The notes under the pieces: model-generated
Told to the model about the DNA's origin: nothing
Database searches by the model: none
The model's input: the letters and a program-made list of their open reading frames with translations, nothing else
NCBI GenBank assembly: GCA_965243825.1
Contig: CBDEVT010000001.1
Span: 2,542,001 to 2,606,000 of the forward strand
Length of the DNA stretch: 64,000 nt
Direction of reading: 5' to 3'
Origin: JAJCYX01 sp965243825
Lineage (GTDB): Bacteria > Chloroflexota > Dehalococcoidia > Lucifugimonadales > Lucifugimonadaceae
Made by a program: the position numbers and the translations under genes
Part shown: one piece after another, positions 27,167-37,003 of the stretch
Position numbering within the stretch: position 1 is the stretch's first letter
Layout of the letters: every line of letters begins with the position of its first letter

Positions 27167-28357
27167 TTAGCCACGCACCGGGGACCATGGCAACGACATG
27201 ATCGTTTCCATCCCAGACTGATCGATTTCAATACCCAGACCTGGACCTTCAGGAACCGCCACGAACCCATCGTCATCCAACTCGAAAGGCTCCCTGAAAT
27301 AGCCTTTGCCAATCAGTGTTTTGCCATCAACTCGGGAGTCATTCACCTCGTTGTGTTCCTGAACAAGGAAGTTAGGACTGCACGCGTCGACCTGGATGGA
27401 GGCTGCAAGCGCAAGCGGACTGAGTGGACAGTGCAGGGCGAGTTTGGCGTACACGGCCTCACCCATTGTGGCTATCTTCTTACACTCAGTGATGCCTCCC
27501 GCGTGGCAGATGTCGGGCTGGAGCACCGAGAGAGCTCCGTTTCTTAGAGCATCGAAGAAGACCCACTTGCCCATCCAACGTTCACCTGCCGCGATGTTCG
27601 CGGTCGATCCATCCACGATCTGGTTGAACGTCTCAACGCTTTCTACTGGCATCGGTTCTTCGATGAAGAGCGGGCGATGGGGTTCGAGAGCCTTGATCAG
27701 CTGGCGCCCGATTGCTGGATTCGGGTTATGAATATCGATCGCAACGTCGACGTCTGAGCCAGCACCATCCTTCGCAGCAGCAAACTTCTCGGCCACAGCG
27801 TCAACTTCGGTAGTCGCTTCCAGTCCATCGCCTAACCCGATATGAACCTTCAGGGCGCGGAAACCCCACTCTTCGACAAGAATGCGGGCCGCCTCTCTGT
27901 ACGTTTCCGGCTCTCCGCTGACGAGGTCTGATGCTGGGGACTTGCCAGATCGATACGGCTCACCAGGATTCACAGTCCAGGGCAGTTGTCCCGCTGTTGC
28001 TCTGTACATCTTGATTCGCTCATGAACTGCACCACCGAGCATTGCGTGAACTGGAACACCGGCGGCCTTTCCTGCAATGTCCCACAGCGCTATGTCAATC
28101 CCGCTGATCGCACTCATCTTGACCGGACCGCCAAGGTAGCCTGAGCCCGATTCGTACATCTGCTTCCATAGCGCCTCGACTCTCGTCGGGTCCTTGCCGA
28201 TGAGCAGCGGCTCAAGTCGCTTGACTTCGGCGATTACCGTCTCAGGATGATTCTCGAGATACGGTTCCCCGAGGCCGGTCAACTCGGTGTCGGTGTGAAT
28301 ACGGACCCACACCCAGCTTGGTGGAACCTTGATGATTTCGAGTCTTGTGATCTTCAT
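27167..28357 (-). CDS. Enolase-superfamily sugar-acid dehydratase (galactonate dehydratase-like)
   Basis: A 396-aa enzyme predicted to dehydrate an aldonic or related sugar acid to a 2-keto-3-deoxy acid. Catalytic and metal residues are intact: Lys in RALKVHIGLG, Asp and His in IDIHNPNP, Glu in FIEEPMP, Glu in AAGERWMG and His in LALHCPLSP. The N-terminal cap begins MKITRLEIIKVPP. It is upstream of the altered paralogue at 25,956 in the same orientation, so both are probably transcribed together; the two may act on epimeric substrates or form a mixed assembly. It is preceded by about 80 bp before the CehA-like gene stop. Confidence 0.9.
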   Translation of the reverse strand: MKITRLEIIKVPPSWVWVRIHTDTELTGLGEPYLENHPETVIAEVKRLEPLLIGKDPTRVEALWKQMYESGSGYLGGPVKMSAISGIDIALWDIAGKAAGVPVHAMLGGAVHERIKMYRATAGQLPWTVNPGEPYRSGKSPASDLVSGEPETYREAARILVEEWGFRALKVHIGLGDGLEATTEVDAVAEKFAAAKDGAGSDVDVAIDIHNPNPAIGRQLIKALEPHRPLFIEEPMPVESVETFNQIVDGSTANIAAGERWMGKWVFFDALRNGALSVLQPDICHAGGITECKKIATMGEAVYAKLALHCPLSPLALAASIQVDACSPNFLVQEHNEVNDSRVDGKTLIGKGYFREPFELDDDGFVAVPEGPGLGIEIDQSGMETIMSLPWSPVRG

Positions 28358-28435
28358 TTGGGATCCTGACGCGGTCAGTTTTTTTCACAGTTGGCATGTC
28401 GTGGCGACATGAATCTCTGACGAGGTGCTTTGCGG

Positions 28436-31015
28436 TTAATGGTGGTGGCTGTGGCCGCCGTGAGTGTGTCCGTGCTGTGCCTGTTTTGCACGAACATCTG
28501 CTATTGCTTCCTCGAATACTGATCTGACCGCAGCATGACGTGCAGAATCAGCGCGCGTAGCAAGAGTGTCGAGCCAGGCAACCCCGCCCTCCATGACGGT
28601 CACGAGATACTCGGCCGCGGGGTTGTCGAATAGCTCTTCACCTTTGGCCTTAACGAAAACGGGTGAGGTATGAGCAGCGATGTGCTGGGGCCAGACGCTC
28701 CATGCCCGATGCTTCGAAACGCATCTTGCAGCGAGCCACCCGCTACCCGGCAGATTGATCGAATCATCGAAGCTAAGCCGGTCAGCCCCTTCACTCTCCT
28801 CGACGGAGGCGATCACCGAGCCATTAAAAACGATCTCCAGTTTATGCACTGGGCCCGTCAGCGACACGGATTCGGCGCTGACATGAACAGTGCCACCGCC
28901 TGACGGCATTTGCAGTTCGTCTCCGACCTCCGCACCGTCCACGCTGAATGACATCAAAGGACCACTCGTCGTGTAGGTGCGACCTGCCCGCACCGCGTTT
29001 GCCCACGATTCAAAGCTCAGTTCCTCGTCGCGGATGTTCGCATAAGTGCGGACATTGCCAACGGGCATTGCCGCTGACATCTTGTCTGTACCGCCGACAA
29101 CTGCAGATCTATATCCGCAGTTAAGTAGTCGGTAGTACTCGTGGAACGAAAATGTGTCCATCGTTGGCGTCCAGAAATCCCAGAACTCCAGGCCATCGAC
29201 TCGCCCACGTACCACTTCGGCGATAATCTCGGAGTGAGGGAACGGGAAGTGCGGGACGACCACGAGTCCGCCTTTTTCACGGCATTCGTCTGCCCATTCA
29301 GACATCGCCCGTTCCGTCGGATCGCCAAAGTAACCTTCAGTCGCGCCTGACGTACTCATCGGAAACACGGGGTCACCTTTGACGCCGAGCATTGAGATGT
29401 GACCGAGGAAATGCTGCCGGTTTTCTGTACCGACCCAGACGATGGTTTCGTCTGTGCTTGAACCTGACTGTTTGCCAGTGATGTCACCTACGTTCGTAAA
29501 CAGGTCACCCCACTGAGCAGCCAGGAGGTTGATGACGTTTATCCCTTCTGCTTCTGCCTCGAGCCTGGCCGTTTCCGGGCTAATGAAATGGACGTGAGTG
29601 TCGGCTGTTATCCAGCCATTCTGCCTTCGTTGATCCACGTGCTCAATGGTCAGATCAAGCTCTTTCTGTCCGGGCTTGATCTCCACCTTCTGGCGGACCG
29701 GCTCATATTCGAATCCTCGACTGACCTCTACATAGATGTCACCAACAGGCAACTCAGCGCTGAAGTGTCCGTCGATGTAGGCGTACTGAGTGTCACCGAG
29801 TTTCACGTCGGCGCCGTAATCCTCGAACCAGTTGTCATTCACCTCGTGACGGTGACCGTATGGCGGAAGATAGCGACCATCGGCCGACCGCAGGTGAATT
29901 CTGGCGGATACCGGAACTCCCGATCTGCCGTCTAGGACCCTCCCTTTCAGCCAGGTCTTTTCCTGGCCAAGGATTTTTATCGAAATATCTGAACTCTCCG
30001 ATTTCGACGACTGCCCATCAAAAGTGGGCTTCAGCTCGATGGAATGACCACTGACTTCGACAGTGGCATCCACACTGGCGGAGATGTCCAGAGCAGGGCG
30101 GAACTCAGGCACTTCCGGTGCTTCCCCACGGCCTTTAACAGGATCTGCGAGCCACTGATCCGGATCGAATCCCTGTACAAGATAGCGACGAGCAATCACG
30201 CCTAGATCGATGCGGGCAGATTCGAGTGCGGTTTCTTCGTTGAAACCTGGCCCCAGGGTTAAGTCGAACGTCTGGAGCCTTTCATGACGAAGCGGGTGTG
30301 CTGTCCCACTAAACAGAGTTATTGCCCCTACGCCTACTGTCGCCGCCCCAGTCGGTCTGATTCTCAACTCGGCAATTCGCTTTTCCGGGTTTGGATTCTC
30401 CAGAGCGTAGATTGACCACGAAGCTGCTGGATACATCTTTGCTTCCAGGTCATCTCGAGGGCTGGCTGGCTGACCTGCAGGTCCGACCGATGCCGTTGTC
30501 TGATAGCGTCCCCACATGTTCTCCGGGTAAGGACCTCGCATTGGGAGAGGCACCAGGTCTTGATGTGGGCGGCAGGCAAACCCGCTTTGCATCCGCGTGT
30601 AGACCTGGTTTATCTCGAACCTTCTACGGATTAACGTTGAGTGAGTCTCACCGTTTTCGTAGAAAACCACGTAGTCTGCGAGATGTTCACCAGGTGCAGT
30701 TACGACTGGTGTCGGGTAGTCGGCCGTTTGACCTGCAGTTGTGGTAGTTGCCCGCGAGTCGCAAAGGTGGGCGAAGACGATGTGCGACGCCGTACCGGCA
30801 ACATCAAGTGAAACTTCAGTGCGATCGCTATTCGCACCCAGCGCCAGGATTGCGGGTCCATTTGAGTCAGCCTGCCCGATTTCAAACGGGATGCCCCAGA
30901 AACGCTGCTTGTCTCCTGGTAGTTCTCTGATGCCGCGCCTTGTGTGTGGGTCCCAATCTGAGTCAGCAATGGGCGATTTCAGTCCGCTGAGGTCTATCGT
31001 TTGAAACTTTGCCAA
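28436..31015 (-). CDS. CehA/McbA-like PHP-domain metallohydrolase
   Basis: An 859-aa protein. The N-terminal half is beta-rich, with a carboxypeptidase-regulatory-like segment (LDGRSGVPVSARIHLRS) near residue 365. The C-terminal half is a PHP-type metal hydrolase: TADTHVHF, VVVPHFPFPHSE and VVGGTDKMS supply His/Asp ligands. CehA/McbA relatives hydrolyse carbamate and ester bonds. The last 13 residues are a His/Gly-rich tail, probably metal-binding. I start at the TTG at 31015 because GGGAGG lies 8 nt upstream; the longer frame (31090) would run into the divergent hydantoinase gene. No signal peptide is seen with this start. It probably works with the neighbouring amide/lactam-processing genes. 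Confidence 0.82.
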   Translation of the reverse strand: MAKFQTIDLSGLKSPIADSDWDPHTRRGIRELPGDKQRFWGIPFEIGQADSNGPAILALGANSDRTEVSLDVAGTASHIVFAHLCDSRATTTTAGQTADYPTPVVTAPGEHLADYVVFYENGETHSTLIRRRFEINQVYTRMQSGFACRPHQDLVPLPMRGPYPENMWGRYQTTASVGPAGQPASPRDDLEAKMYPAASWSIYALENPNPEKRIAELRIRPTGAATVGVGAITLFSGTAHPLRHERLQTFDLTLGPGFNEETALESARIDLGVIARRYLVQGFDPDQWLADPVKGRGEAPEVPEFRPALDISASVDATVEVSGHSIELKPTFDGQSSKSESSDISIKILGQEKTWLKGRVLDGRSGVPVSARIHLRSADGRYLPPYGHRHEVNDNWFEDYGADVKLGDTQYAYIDGHFSAELPVGDIYVEVSRGFEYEPVRQKVEIKPGQKELDLTIEHVDQRRQNGWITADTHVHFISPETARLEAEAEGINVINLLAAQWGDLFTNVGDITGKQSGSSTDETIVWVGTENRQHFLGHISMLGVKGDPVFPMSTSGATEGYFGDPTERAMSEWADECREKGGLVVVPHFPFPHSEIIAEVVRGRVDGLEFWDFWTPTMDTFSFHEYYRLLNCGYRSAVVGGTDKMSAAMPVGNVRTYANIRDEELSFESWANAVRAGRTYTTSGPLMSFSVDGAEVGDELQMPSGGGTVHVSAESVSLTGPVHKLEIVFNGSVIASVEESEGADRLSFDDSINLPGSGWLAARCVSKHRAWSVWPQHIAAHTSPVFVKAKGEELFDNPAAEYLVTVMEGGVAWLDTLATRADSARHAAVRSVFEEAIADVRAKQAQHGHTHGGHSHHH

Positions 31016-31145
31016 GGGAGCCTCCCGGGTTGGCACCTTCGTTCTCGTGATTGGTCGCATCATGCACCATGCGTCGTATCGAGACAACAATCCCTTTGAG
31101 TTCCTGTGTCGCTATCTAAATGGGTCGCGCCTACAATCCGCTGAA

Positions 31146-32921
31146 ATGCAAGAATCTGGCTCCAATCAACTGCAGGCTTCGGCAATCGACCCCATTCGAT
31201 TCGAGGTTGTCCGAAGCGCATTGACGCAGGCGACAGAAGAGATGGCGGCCACTCTCAGACGGAGCGCCTACTCAACGAACGTTAAGACACGTCAGGACTT
31301 TTCTTGCGCCTTCTTTGATGCCCAACTGCGATGTGTTTCACAGGCATTCACCCAACCTGTTCATCTCGGATCGTTTGTGCGCCATGTGCCGTACGCCGTC
31401 GGAGAATACGGACCTGATCGTTTGATGCCAGGAGACATGATCCTCTCTAACGACCCGTATGGCGGAGGAGTTCATCTGAACGATATTGCTCTGATCGGTC
31501 CGGTCCACCATGGTGGAAGATTGATTGGGTACACCGCCTGCCTCGCTCACCATGTCGATGTCGGCGGCGGAGCACCGGCATCTGTAGGTGCCTTTCGCGA
31601 AGTATTCCAAGAAGGCGTCATTATCCCGCGGATCAAGCTTGTGCGTGAGGGTGAAATCGTTAAGGACGTTTTCGACCTGGTGCTTGCCCAGATCCGGTCC
31701 AAGCGCGAGACGGCCGGTGATTTTCGTGCCCAGATAGCGGCTAACAGGACAGGAGCACTACGAATTGGTGAGATTGTCGACCGCTACGGCATAGATCAGT
31801 TCAGGCAATATGTTGATGAGTTGATCGAGTACACCGCGCGTAGAACTTCAGCGGAGATACACGCTCTACCGCATGGTGTGTTCAAGGCCGACGGGTTTGT
31901 TGACAACGACGGATTTACTGATCAGACCGTCAAACTGAGCGTCACAGTAACCGTCGATCAACATGGGGTTCGGTTCGATACGGCCGGATCCGACCCACAG
32001 CGCCGCGCTCCCGTCAACTCCACATATGCTCAGACATACTCAGCCTGTGCGTATGCCCTTCGCTGCTTGATGGACAAAGACTTGCCCGTGAATGAAGGGT
32101 TTTACCGGTACGTTCATGTTGATGCACCGGAAGGGACAGTGACGAACTGCGTACATCCGGCACCTGTCGTTGGTGGCTGGGAGACCCATGTTCGGTTAAA
32201 TGACTTGATATTCAGGGCACTTTCAGACGCTATGCCAGAGGCCGTCTGCGCTGGAACAAAATCGATGCAGTGCCACGCCGGTTTCGGTGGCCTGGTTGAT
32301 GCCTCAAGCGAAGATGGTGACCTCGGCTCGCAAGAGTATTTCTGCTTTCTCGAAACGCTCGCAGGAGGCTACGGTGCAAGGCACGCTTCAGACGGTCCAG
32401 ATGCGGTTCAATCCCATGGTCAGAACACCGAGAACGCACCTGTCGAGGAAACTGAAGCCAACTATCCAGTTCGTATCGCACGCTATGAGTTAGTTCCCGA
32501 CTCGGAAGGGGCTGGAAAGTTCCGTGGTGGCCTCGGGTTGAGGCGTGATTATGTGTTCCCGCAAACAGTGACATTCACGGTGCTTGCAGACCGAGATCGT
32601 GCTGGTCCTCACGGTCTATTCGGTGGAGAAGTTGGTTCAAGATCGCAGTATGTAGTCATCACTGATGAGAACGAGGCGCCGATCAGTTCGAAGACTACTG
32701 TTGAGCTGATCCCGGGTCAGATAATCAGTTACCGGACCTCCGGTGGAGGTGGTTACGGTTCACCGAGGGAGCGCGCGACTGAGCTAGTCCTGAACGATGT
32801 ACTTAACGGAAAGGTCAGTGGAGAGCGAGCCAGAGCTGTGTACGGAGTTGCGTTGGACATCGAACACAGACGAATTGATGAAGCCCAGACTAACTCGTTG
32901 CGCAGAGGTGATGATTCTTGA
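31146..32921 (+). CDS. hyuB: Hydantoinase B/oxoprolinase family protein (first copy)
   Basis: A 591-aa subunit of an ATP-dependent amidohydrolase or carboxylase of the hydantoinase/5-oxoprolinase/acetone carboxylase group. It opens with DPIRFEVVRSALTQATEEM, followed by the metal-site region GDMILSNDPYGGGVHLNDI and AHHVDVGGGAPAS, and ends with the GGGGYGSPRER loop. The ATG at 31146 puts the family start near residue 16; upstream in-frame ATGs exist (31047) but would overlap the divergent gene. It overlaps the next gene by TTGA, showing translational coupling. It is paralogous to the following gene. Confidence 0.93.
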   Translation: MQESGSNQLQASAIDPIRFEVVRSALTQATEEMAATLRRSAYSTNVKTRQDFSCAFFDAQLRCVSQAFTQPVHLGSFVRHVPYAVGEYGPDRLMPGDMILSNDPYGGGVHLNDIALIGPVHHGGRLIGYTACLAHHVDVGGGAPASVGAFREVFQEGVIIPRIKLVREGEIVKDVFDLVLAQIRSKRETAGDFRAQIAANRTGALRIGEIVDRYGIDQFRQYVDELIEYTARRTSAEIHALPHGVFKADGFVDNDGFTDQTVKLSVTVTVDQHGVRFDTAGSDPQRRAPVNSTYAQTYSACAYALRCLMDKDLPVNEGFYRYVHVDAPEGTVTNCVHPAPVVGGWETHVRLNDLIFRALSDAMPEAVCAGTKSMQCHAGFGGLVDASSEDGDLGSQEYFCFLETLAGGYGARHASDGPDAVQSHGQNTENAPVEETEANYPVRIARYELVPDSEGAGKFRGGLGLRRDYVFPQTVTFTVLADRDRAGPHGLFGGEVGSRSQYVVITDENEAPISSKTTVELIPGQIISYRTSGGGGYGSPRERATELVLNDVLNGKVSGERARAVYGVALDIEHRRIDEAQTNSLRRGDDS

Positions 32922-34645
32922 GCACTATCGACCCGATTCGCTTTGAGGTAATCCGAAGTGGAATAGTCCAGGTCGCCGAGGAAATGGCAGCCACACTTCG
33001 TCGGTCTGCCTATTCGACCAACGTCAAAACGAGACAGGATTTCTCCTGCGCATTTTTTGACCGGCAACTCCGCCCGGTCGCTCAGGCCTTCTCACAGCCG
33101 GTTCACCTCGGCTCTTTTGTACGACTGATTCCACAGGCGATCAGAACATACGGTATCGAGAACCTCGATGCGGGCGACATGCTGGTCGTGAACGATCCTT
33201 ACAGCGGTGGTAGTCACCTGAACGATACGACAGTACTTGGGCCCGTCCACCACAACGGCGAAGTGGTCGGTTTCGTGGCATCGCTGGCCCACCACGTAGA
33301 TGTTGGCGGTGGAGCTCCTGCAAGCATTGGGCCATTCCGGGAGATTTTCCAGGAAGGAATCATCATTCCTCCAGTGAAGCTCGTAAAACAGGACGAGATA
33401 GACGACGATATATTCCGACTGATTCTGGCCCAAATTCGTTCAAAGCGCGTCACCTCCGGCGATTTCCGAGCCCAGATCGCTGCGAACAGAACAGGCGCGA
33501 TGCGGCTGTCTGAACTTTACGAGCGTTATGGAGTTTCAGAGTTCGACTCGTACATCGACGAGGTGATCGAGTACACCTCACGACGGACCGCTGCAGACAT
33601 CAAGAAACTTCCGAATGGAACATTTCATGCCGATGGATTCGTAGATTTCGACGGATTCTCCGACCAGGAAGTAGGGTTGAAGGTCGCGATAACGGTCTCT
33701 GAGAACGAGGTGCTGTTCGACATGACCGGCTGCGATGAACAGCGCCGGGCGCCGATTAACAGCTCCTATGCCATGACCTTCGCCGCATGTGCCTACACTC
33801 TTAGAGCCCTCATGACACCTGACCTTCCTGTGAACCATGGCTTCTACGATCACATCAAGTTGATCGCGCCTGAGGGGTCCGTCGTTAATGCACGCCATCC
33901 AGCACCAATAGTGGGCGGCTGGGAGACCCAGGTTCGCCTGAACGACCTGATGTTCAAGGCCCTCTCTGTGAGCATGCCTGAAGATGTTGCAGCCGGGTGC
34001 AAGGCTATGATGGCGCAGGCGGGATTTGGATTGATCGATCCTGAAAGTGGCGAATATCACTGCAACTACGAAGCCCTTGCAGGTGGCTACGGTGCTCGCT
34101 TCGACAAAGACGGCCCGGATGCCGTCCAACAGCACGGCCAAAACACGGAAAATGCTCCAGTTGAAGAGATCGAGTCTCACTTTCCGATGCGGATATCTCA
34201 GCTGTCGTTGATTGAAGACTCGGAGGGTCCAGGTGAATTTCGTGGCGGCCTCGGAATGCGTCGGGATTACTACTTTCCGATTACTGATGCCACATTCACA
34301 GTTCTTTCTGACCGCGACCACGCGGGACCACACGGCCTGTTCGGTGGTGGCGTCGGCCGAAAAGCCTATTACCTTCTCAACCCATCCGGTGGCACTTCAG
34401 AGTCCCGATCTCTGCCTTCTAAATGCGTTGTAGATCTGCAGGCCGGCGACACCGTCAGTTTTCAGACTCCAGGTGGCGGTGGATATGGCACCCCACGGGA
34501 ACGAGATCCTGAGAGTGTTCTCCACGATGTGATGAACGGGAAGATCAGCGTGGAGCGCGCGCGATCGATATATCGAGTTGAATTAACGGTCAATAAATCC
34601 CAGGTCGACGTCACGGCCACTGAACAGTTAAGGATGAACGGTTGA
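32918..34645 (+). CDS. hyuB: Hydantoinase B/oxoprolinase family protein (second copy)
   Basis: A 575-aa paralogue of the preceding gene, sharing the same landmark segments (DPIRFEVIRSGIVQ, GDMLVVNDPYSGGSHLND, AHHVDVGGGAPAS, GGGGYGTPRER) but clearly diverged along its length, so the duplication is old. It starts at TTG overlapping the upstream stop (TTGA), with AGAGGTGA upstream, and its own stop overlaps the HyuA start in the same way. A tandem pair of B subunits with one A subunit could form a hetero-complex in which each B contributes a distinct role, or widen the substrate range. Confidence 0.93.
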   Translation: MSTIDPIRFEVIRSGIVQVAEEMAATLRRSAYSTNVKTRQDFSCAFFDRQLRPVAQAFSQPVHLGSFVRLIPQAIRTYGIENLDAGDMLVVNDPYSGGSHLNDTTVLGPVHHNGEVVGFVASLAHHVDVGGGAPASIGPFREIFQEGIIIPPVKLVKQDEIDDDIFRLILAQIRSKRVTSGDFRAQIAANRTGAMRLSELYERYGVSEFDSYIDEVIEYTSRRTAADIKKLPNGTFHADGFVDFDGFSDQEVGLKVAITVSENEVLFDMTGCDEQRRAPINSSYAMTFAACAYTLRALMTPDLPVNHGFYDHIKLIAPEGSVVNARHPAPIVGGWETQVRLNDLMFKALSVSMPEDVAAGCKAMMAQAGFGLIDPESGEYHCNYEALAGGYGARFDKDGPDAVQQHGQNTENAPVEEIESHFPMRISQLSLIEDSEGPGEFRGGLGMRRDYYFPITDATFTVLSDRDHAGPHGLFGGGVGRKAYYLLNPSGGTSESRSLPSKCVVDLQAGDTVSFQTPGGGGYGTPRERDPESVLHDVMNGKISVERARSIYRVELTVNKSQVDVTATEQLRMNG

Positions 34646-36741
34646 CCGATAGTAACTACAGGATCGGTATCGATATCGGCGGCACTTTTACTGACGGGAT
34701 CCTGATTGACGCAGAGTCAGGTGAAGTAAAAACTTCGAAAGTGCTGACCACGCCAACGGACCCTTCCCAGGGATTTATTGATGCCGTGCGTAAGCTCCTG
34801 GATGATGGAGTTTTGGCCAACGAAGTAGAGCATGTTGTCCACGCGACGACTGTGGCGACTAACGCAATCATTGAAGGGAAGACTGCACCTGTAGCGTTCA
34901 TCACCACCGCCGGATTCCGCGACATGCTGGAGATAGCAAGGCAGATTCGACCTTCACTATACGATCTGCAGTTCGAAAAGCCTCCAGCTCTAATCCCGCG
35001 ACGATTCTGCTATGAAGTAAAAGAACGACTCGAAGCGTCAGGCGATGTCGTGACGGCTCTGGATGAAGAATCCGTTCGTGCGGCGGCGAGTCAGATTAAA
35101 GATGCGGGAATCAGTGCCGTTGCCGTTTGCCTTTTGCACTCCTATCGCAATCCGGTTCACGAACTGGCAGTTGGGCGCATTCTTGAAGAGGAGATTCCCG
35201 GGGTCGCTGTCTCGCTGTCGTCTTCAGTGGTGCCTGAGTTCCGAGAGTATTTTCGAGCCAGCACGACTGTCATCAATGCGAGCGTTCAACCTATCATCGC
35301 CAACTATCTTGAGACTATTGAACGGCGACTCTCCGAAGATGGGCTGAACGGCGAACTACTGGTCATGCAAAGCAATGGGGGAGTTTACTCCTCGGACGCT
35401 GCTGCAAAACGGCCGGTCTTCATGGTCGAATCCGGTCCAGCTGCAGGCTCAGTCGCCGCGGCATCGATAGGTACTGAGCTGGGTTCTGGAAATGTCATTT
35501 CGTTCGACATGGGCGGAACAACTGCCAAGGCATCACTGATACGGGATGGTAGACCATCAGTCACCAAGGACTACACAGTCGGCGCAGCCGCACAAAGTGG
35601 GGCAGGTGCGTTTGGAGGCGCCAGCGGATATCCAGTGAGGACACCTGTAGTCGATCTTGTCGAAGTGGGCGCTGGTGGTGGGTCAATTGGCTGGGTGGAC
35701 TCGGGTGGAGCCCTTCGTGTTGGACCACACAGCGCTGGTGCCGAACCTGGGCCTGCATGCTACGGGCGCGGTGGAGATCAGCCAACGATTACCGATGCAA
35801 ACCTTGTGCTTGGGCGACTTGATCCCACCTATTTCGCAGGTGGTGACATTCAACTGGATCAAAATGCTGCTCGACTAGCCATCGAGAAGCAATGCGGCTC
35901 AAAACTTGGTCTCAGTGTCGAGGCTACTGCGCACGGAATTATCGAAATCGCCACGACCGCGATGGTTAACGCCCTCCGACTTGTATCTGTCCAGCGCGGT
36001 CACGACCCACGAGATTTCCTTCTAGTCGCGCTTGGAGGAGCGGGGCCGGCTCACGCAGTCCGCATCGCGGAGGAACTCGGTGCTAATCGAGTTCTCATCC
36101 CGACCGAACCAGGAACAGCCTCGGCGATGGGACTTCTCTCAACCGATATACGGCTTGAGAGAATTACGACCATGATCAACCGGCTAGATGAGGTTGATCC
36201 GGTGAAAGTTGGCGAAGCCTTCGACCAAATGAAGAGCCGCGGACTAGCTGAACTGGAGGAAGCCGGTTCGGCCCACTCCAGTGAACGGGTGGAGCAAGCG
36301 ATAGAGCTGCGGTACTACGGTCAGAGCTTCGAGTTGACCGTGCCAGCCCCCGAAGGTGAGTTCGATGAGAGATGGCTGGAGGCGCTCGCTGACCGTTTTC
36401 ATTCTGCGCACGAGCAGGCTTACGGCTTCCGAGTCGACAACGAACCCGTTGAGTTGGTGAATCTGCGGTCAACAGCAGTAGGTGAGATACGAAAGCCTGG
36501 AATGCGTCCACTCAACCGCAGTACGGCAAGCCTGAACGATGCCCTGAAGTCGAATCGACCTGTCTACTTCGATGCTGACTCCAACTTCCTGGACACGCCT
36601 GTCTATGATCGGGTAGCACTGCCGTCGAAGGCAGAGTTTGATGGTCCTGCAATCATTGAGGAGAAGGATTCGACCACAATGGTGCCGCCAGGCTGGCACG
36701 TCAGTATCGACCGCTTCGGAAACCTACGACTAAACCGCTAA
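34642..36741 (+). CDS. hyuA: Hydantoinase A/5-oxoprolinase family protein
   Basis: A 699-aa ATP-binding subunit of the same complex as the two HyuB proteins. The actin/hexokinase-type ATPase phosphate loop is IGIDIGGTFTDGIL at the N terminus; further motifs are HATTVATNAIIEGK, ESGPAAGSVAA, SFDMGGTTAKASLI and LLVALGGAGPAHA. It phosphorylates the amide or carbonyl substrate so the B subunit can hydrolyse or carboxylate it. TTG start, TTGA overlap with hyuB. Substrates used by relatives include N-methylhydantoin, 5-oxoproline, acetophenone and acetone; none can be chosen from sequence alone. It is the last gene before the island. Confidence 0.95.
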   Translation: MTDSNYRIGIDIGGTFTDGILIDAESGEVKTSKVLTTPTDPSQGFIDAVRKLLDDGVLANEVEHVVHATTVATNAIIEGKTAPVAFITTAGFRDMLEIARQIRPSLYDLQFEKPPALIPRRFCYEVKERLEASGDVVTALDEESVRAAASQIKDAGISAVAVCLLHSYRNPVHELAVGRILEEEIPGVAVSLSSSVVPEFREYFRASTTVINASVQPIIANYLETIERRLSEDGLNGELLVMQSNGGVYSSDAAAKRPVFMVESGPAAGSVAAASIGTELGSGNVISFDMGGTTAKASLIRDGRPSVTKDYTVGAAAQSGAGAFGGASGYPVRTPVVDLVEVGAGGGSIGWVDSGGALRVGPHSAGAEPGPACYGRGGDQPTITDANLVLGRLDPTYFAGGDIQLDQNAARLAIEKQCGSKLGLSVEATAHGIIEIATTAMVNALRLVSVQRGHDPRDFLLVALGGAGPAHAVRIAEELGANRVLIPTEPGTASAMGLLSTDIRLERITTMINRLDEVDPVKVGEAFDQMKSRGLAELEEAGSAHSSERVEQAIELRYYGQSFELTVPAPEGEFDERWLEALADRFHSAHEQAYGFRVDNEPVELVNLRSTAVGEIRKPGMRPLNRSTASLNDALKSNRPVYFDADSNFLDTPVYDRVALPSKAEFDGPAIIEEKDSTTMVPPGWHVSIDRFGNLRLNR

Positions 36742-36894
36742 ATCTCAACCAGGCAACAACTGCGATTGTGCCGACGCATGCACGCCGAATTCGAGGGGTT
36801 CCCGACGATTTACGAGAACCACCGCTGTCTCCTTGATTCCAAGGCGACCACTGCAGTATTGACCGGGGCCATAAGTACCGAGAGCAGGAAATGA

Positions 36895-36940
36895 TGGTGG
36901 GCCCCGTGGGATTCGAACCCACGACCTGCGGATTAAAAGG
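36895..36940 (-). repeat. 3' fragment of tRNA-Lys(UUU): probable attachment-site scar
   Basis: On the minus strand the sequence has a full T arm (GTGGG-TTCGAAT-CCCAC), a 3' acceptor strand GGGGCCC plus A and encoded CCA, and an anticodon loop CTTTTAA (anticodon TTT). No matching 5' acceptor (GGGCCCC) or D arm exists upstream, and the 5' half of the anticodon stem does not pair properly. It is therefore a tRNA 3' half, as left when an integrase recombines within a tRNA gene. Its chromosomal side is to the left (hyu operon), its element side to the right. Confidence 0.75.
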
Positions 36941-37003
36941 CAGCAGCTTGACCGCCCTGGAATCCCAGTCTGACTTCAGTCAAATCGCAGGCTGAAATTC
37001 GCC

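Noticed and set aside
33578..34333. 251-aa antisense ORF in the second hyuB
   Set aside because: Shadow of a strongly conserved coding sequence.
36895..36990. Complete tRNA gene on the minus strand
   Set aside because: No 5' acceptor strand, no D arm and a mispaired anticodon stem; only the 3' half is tRNA-like.
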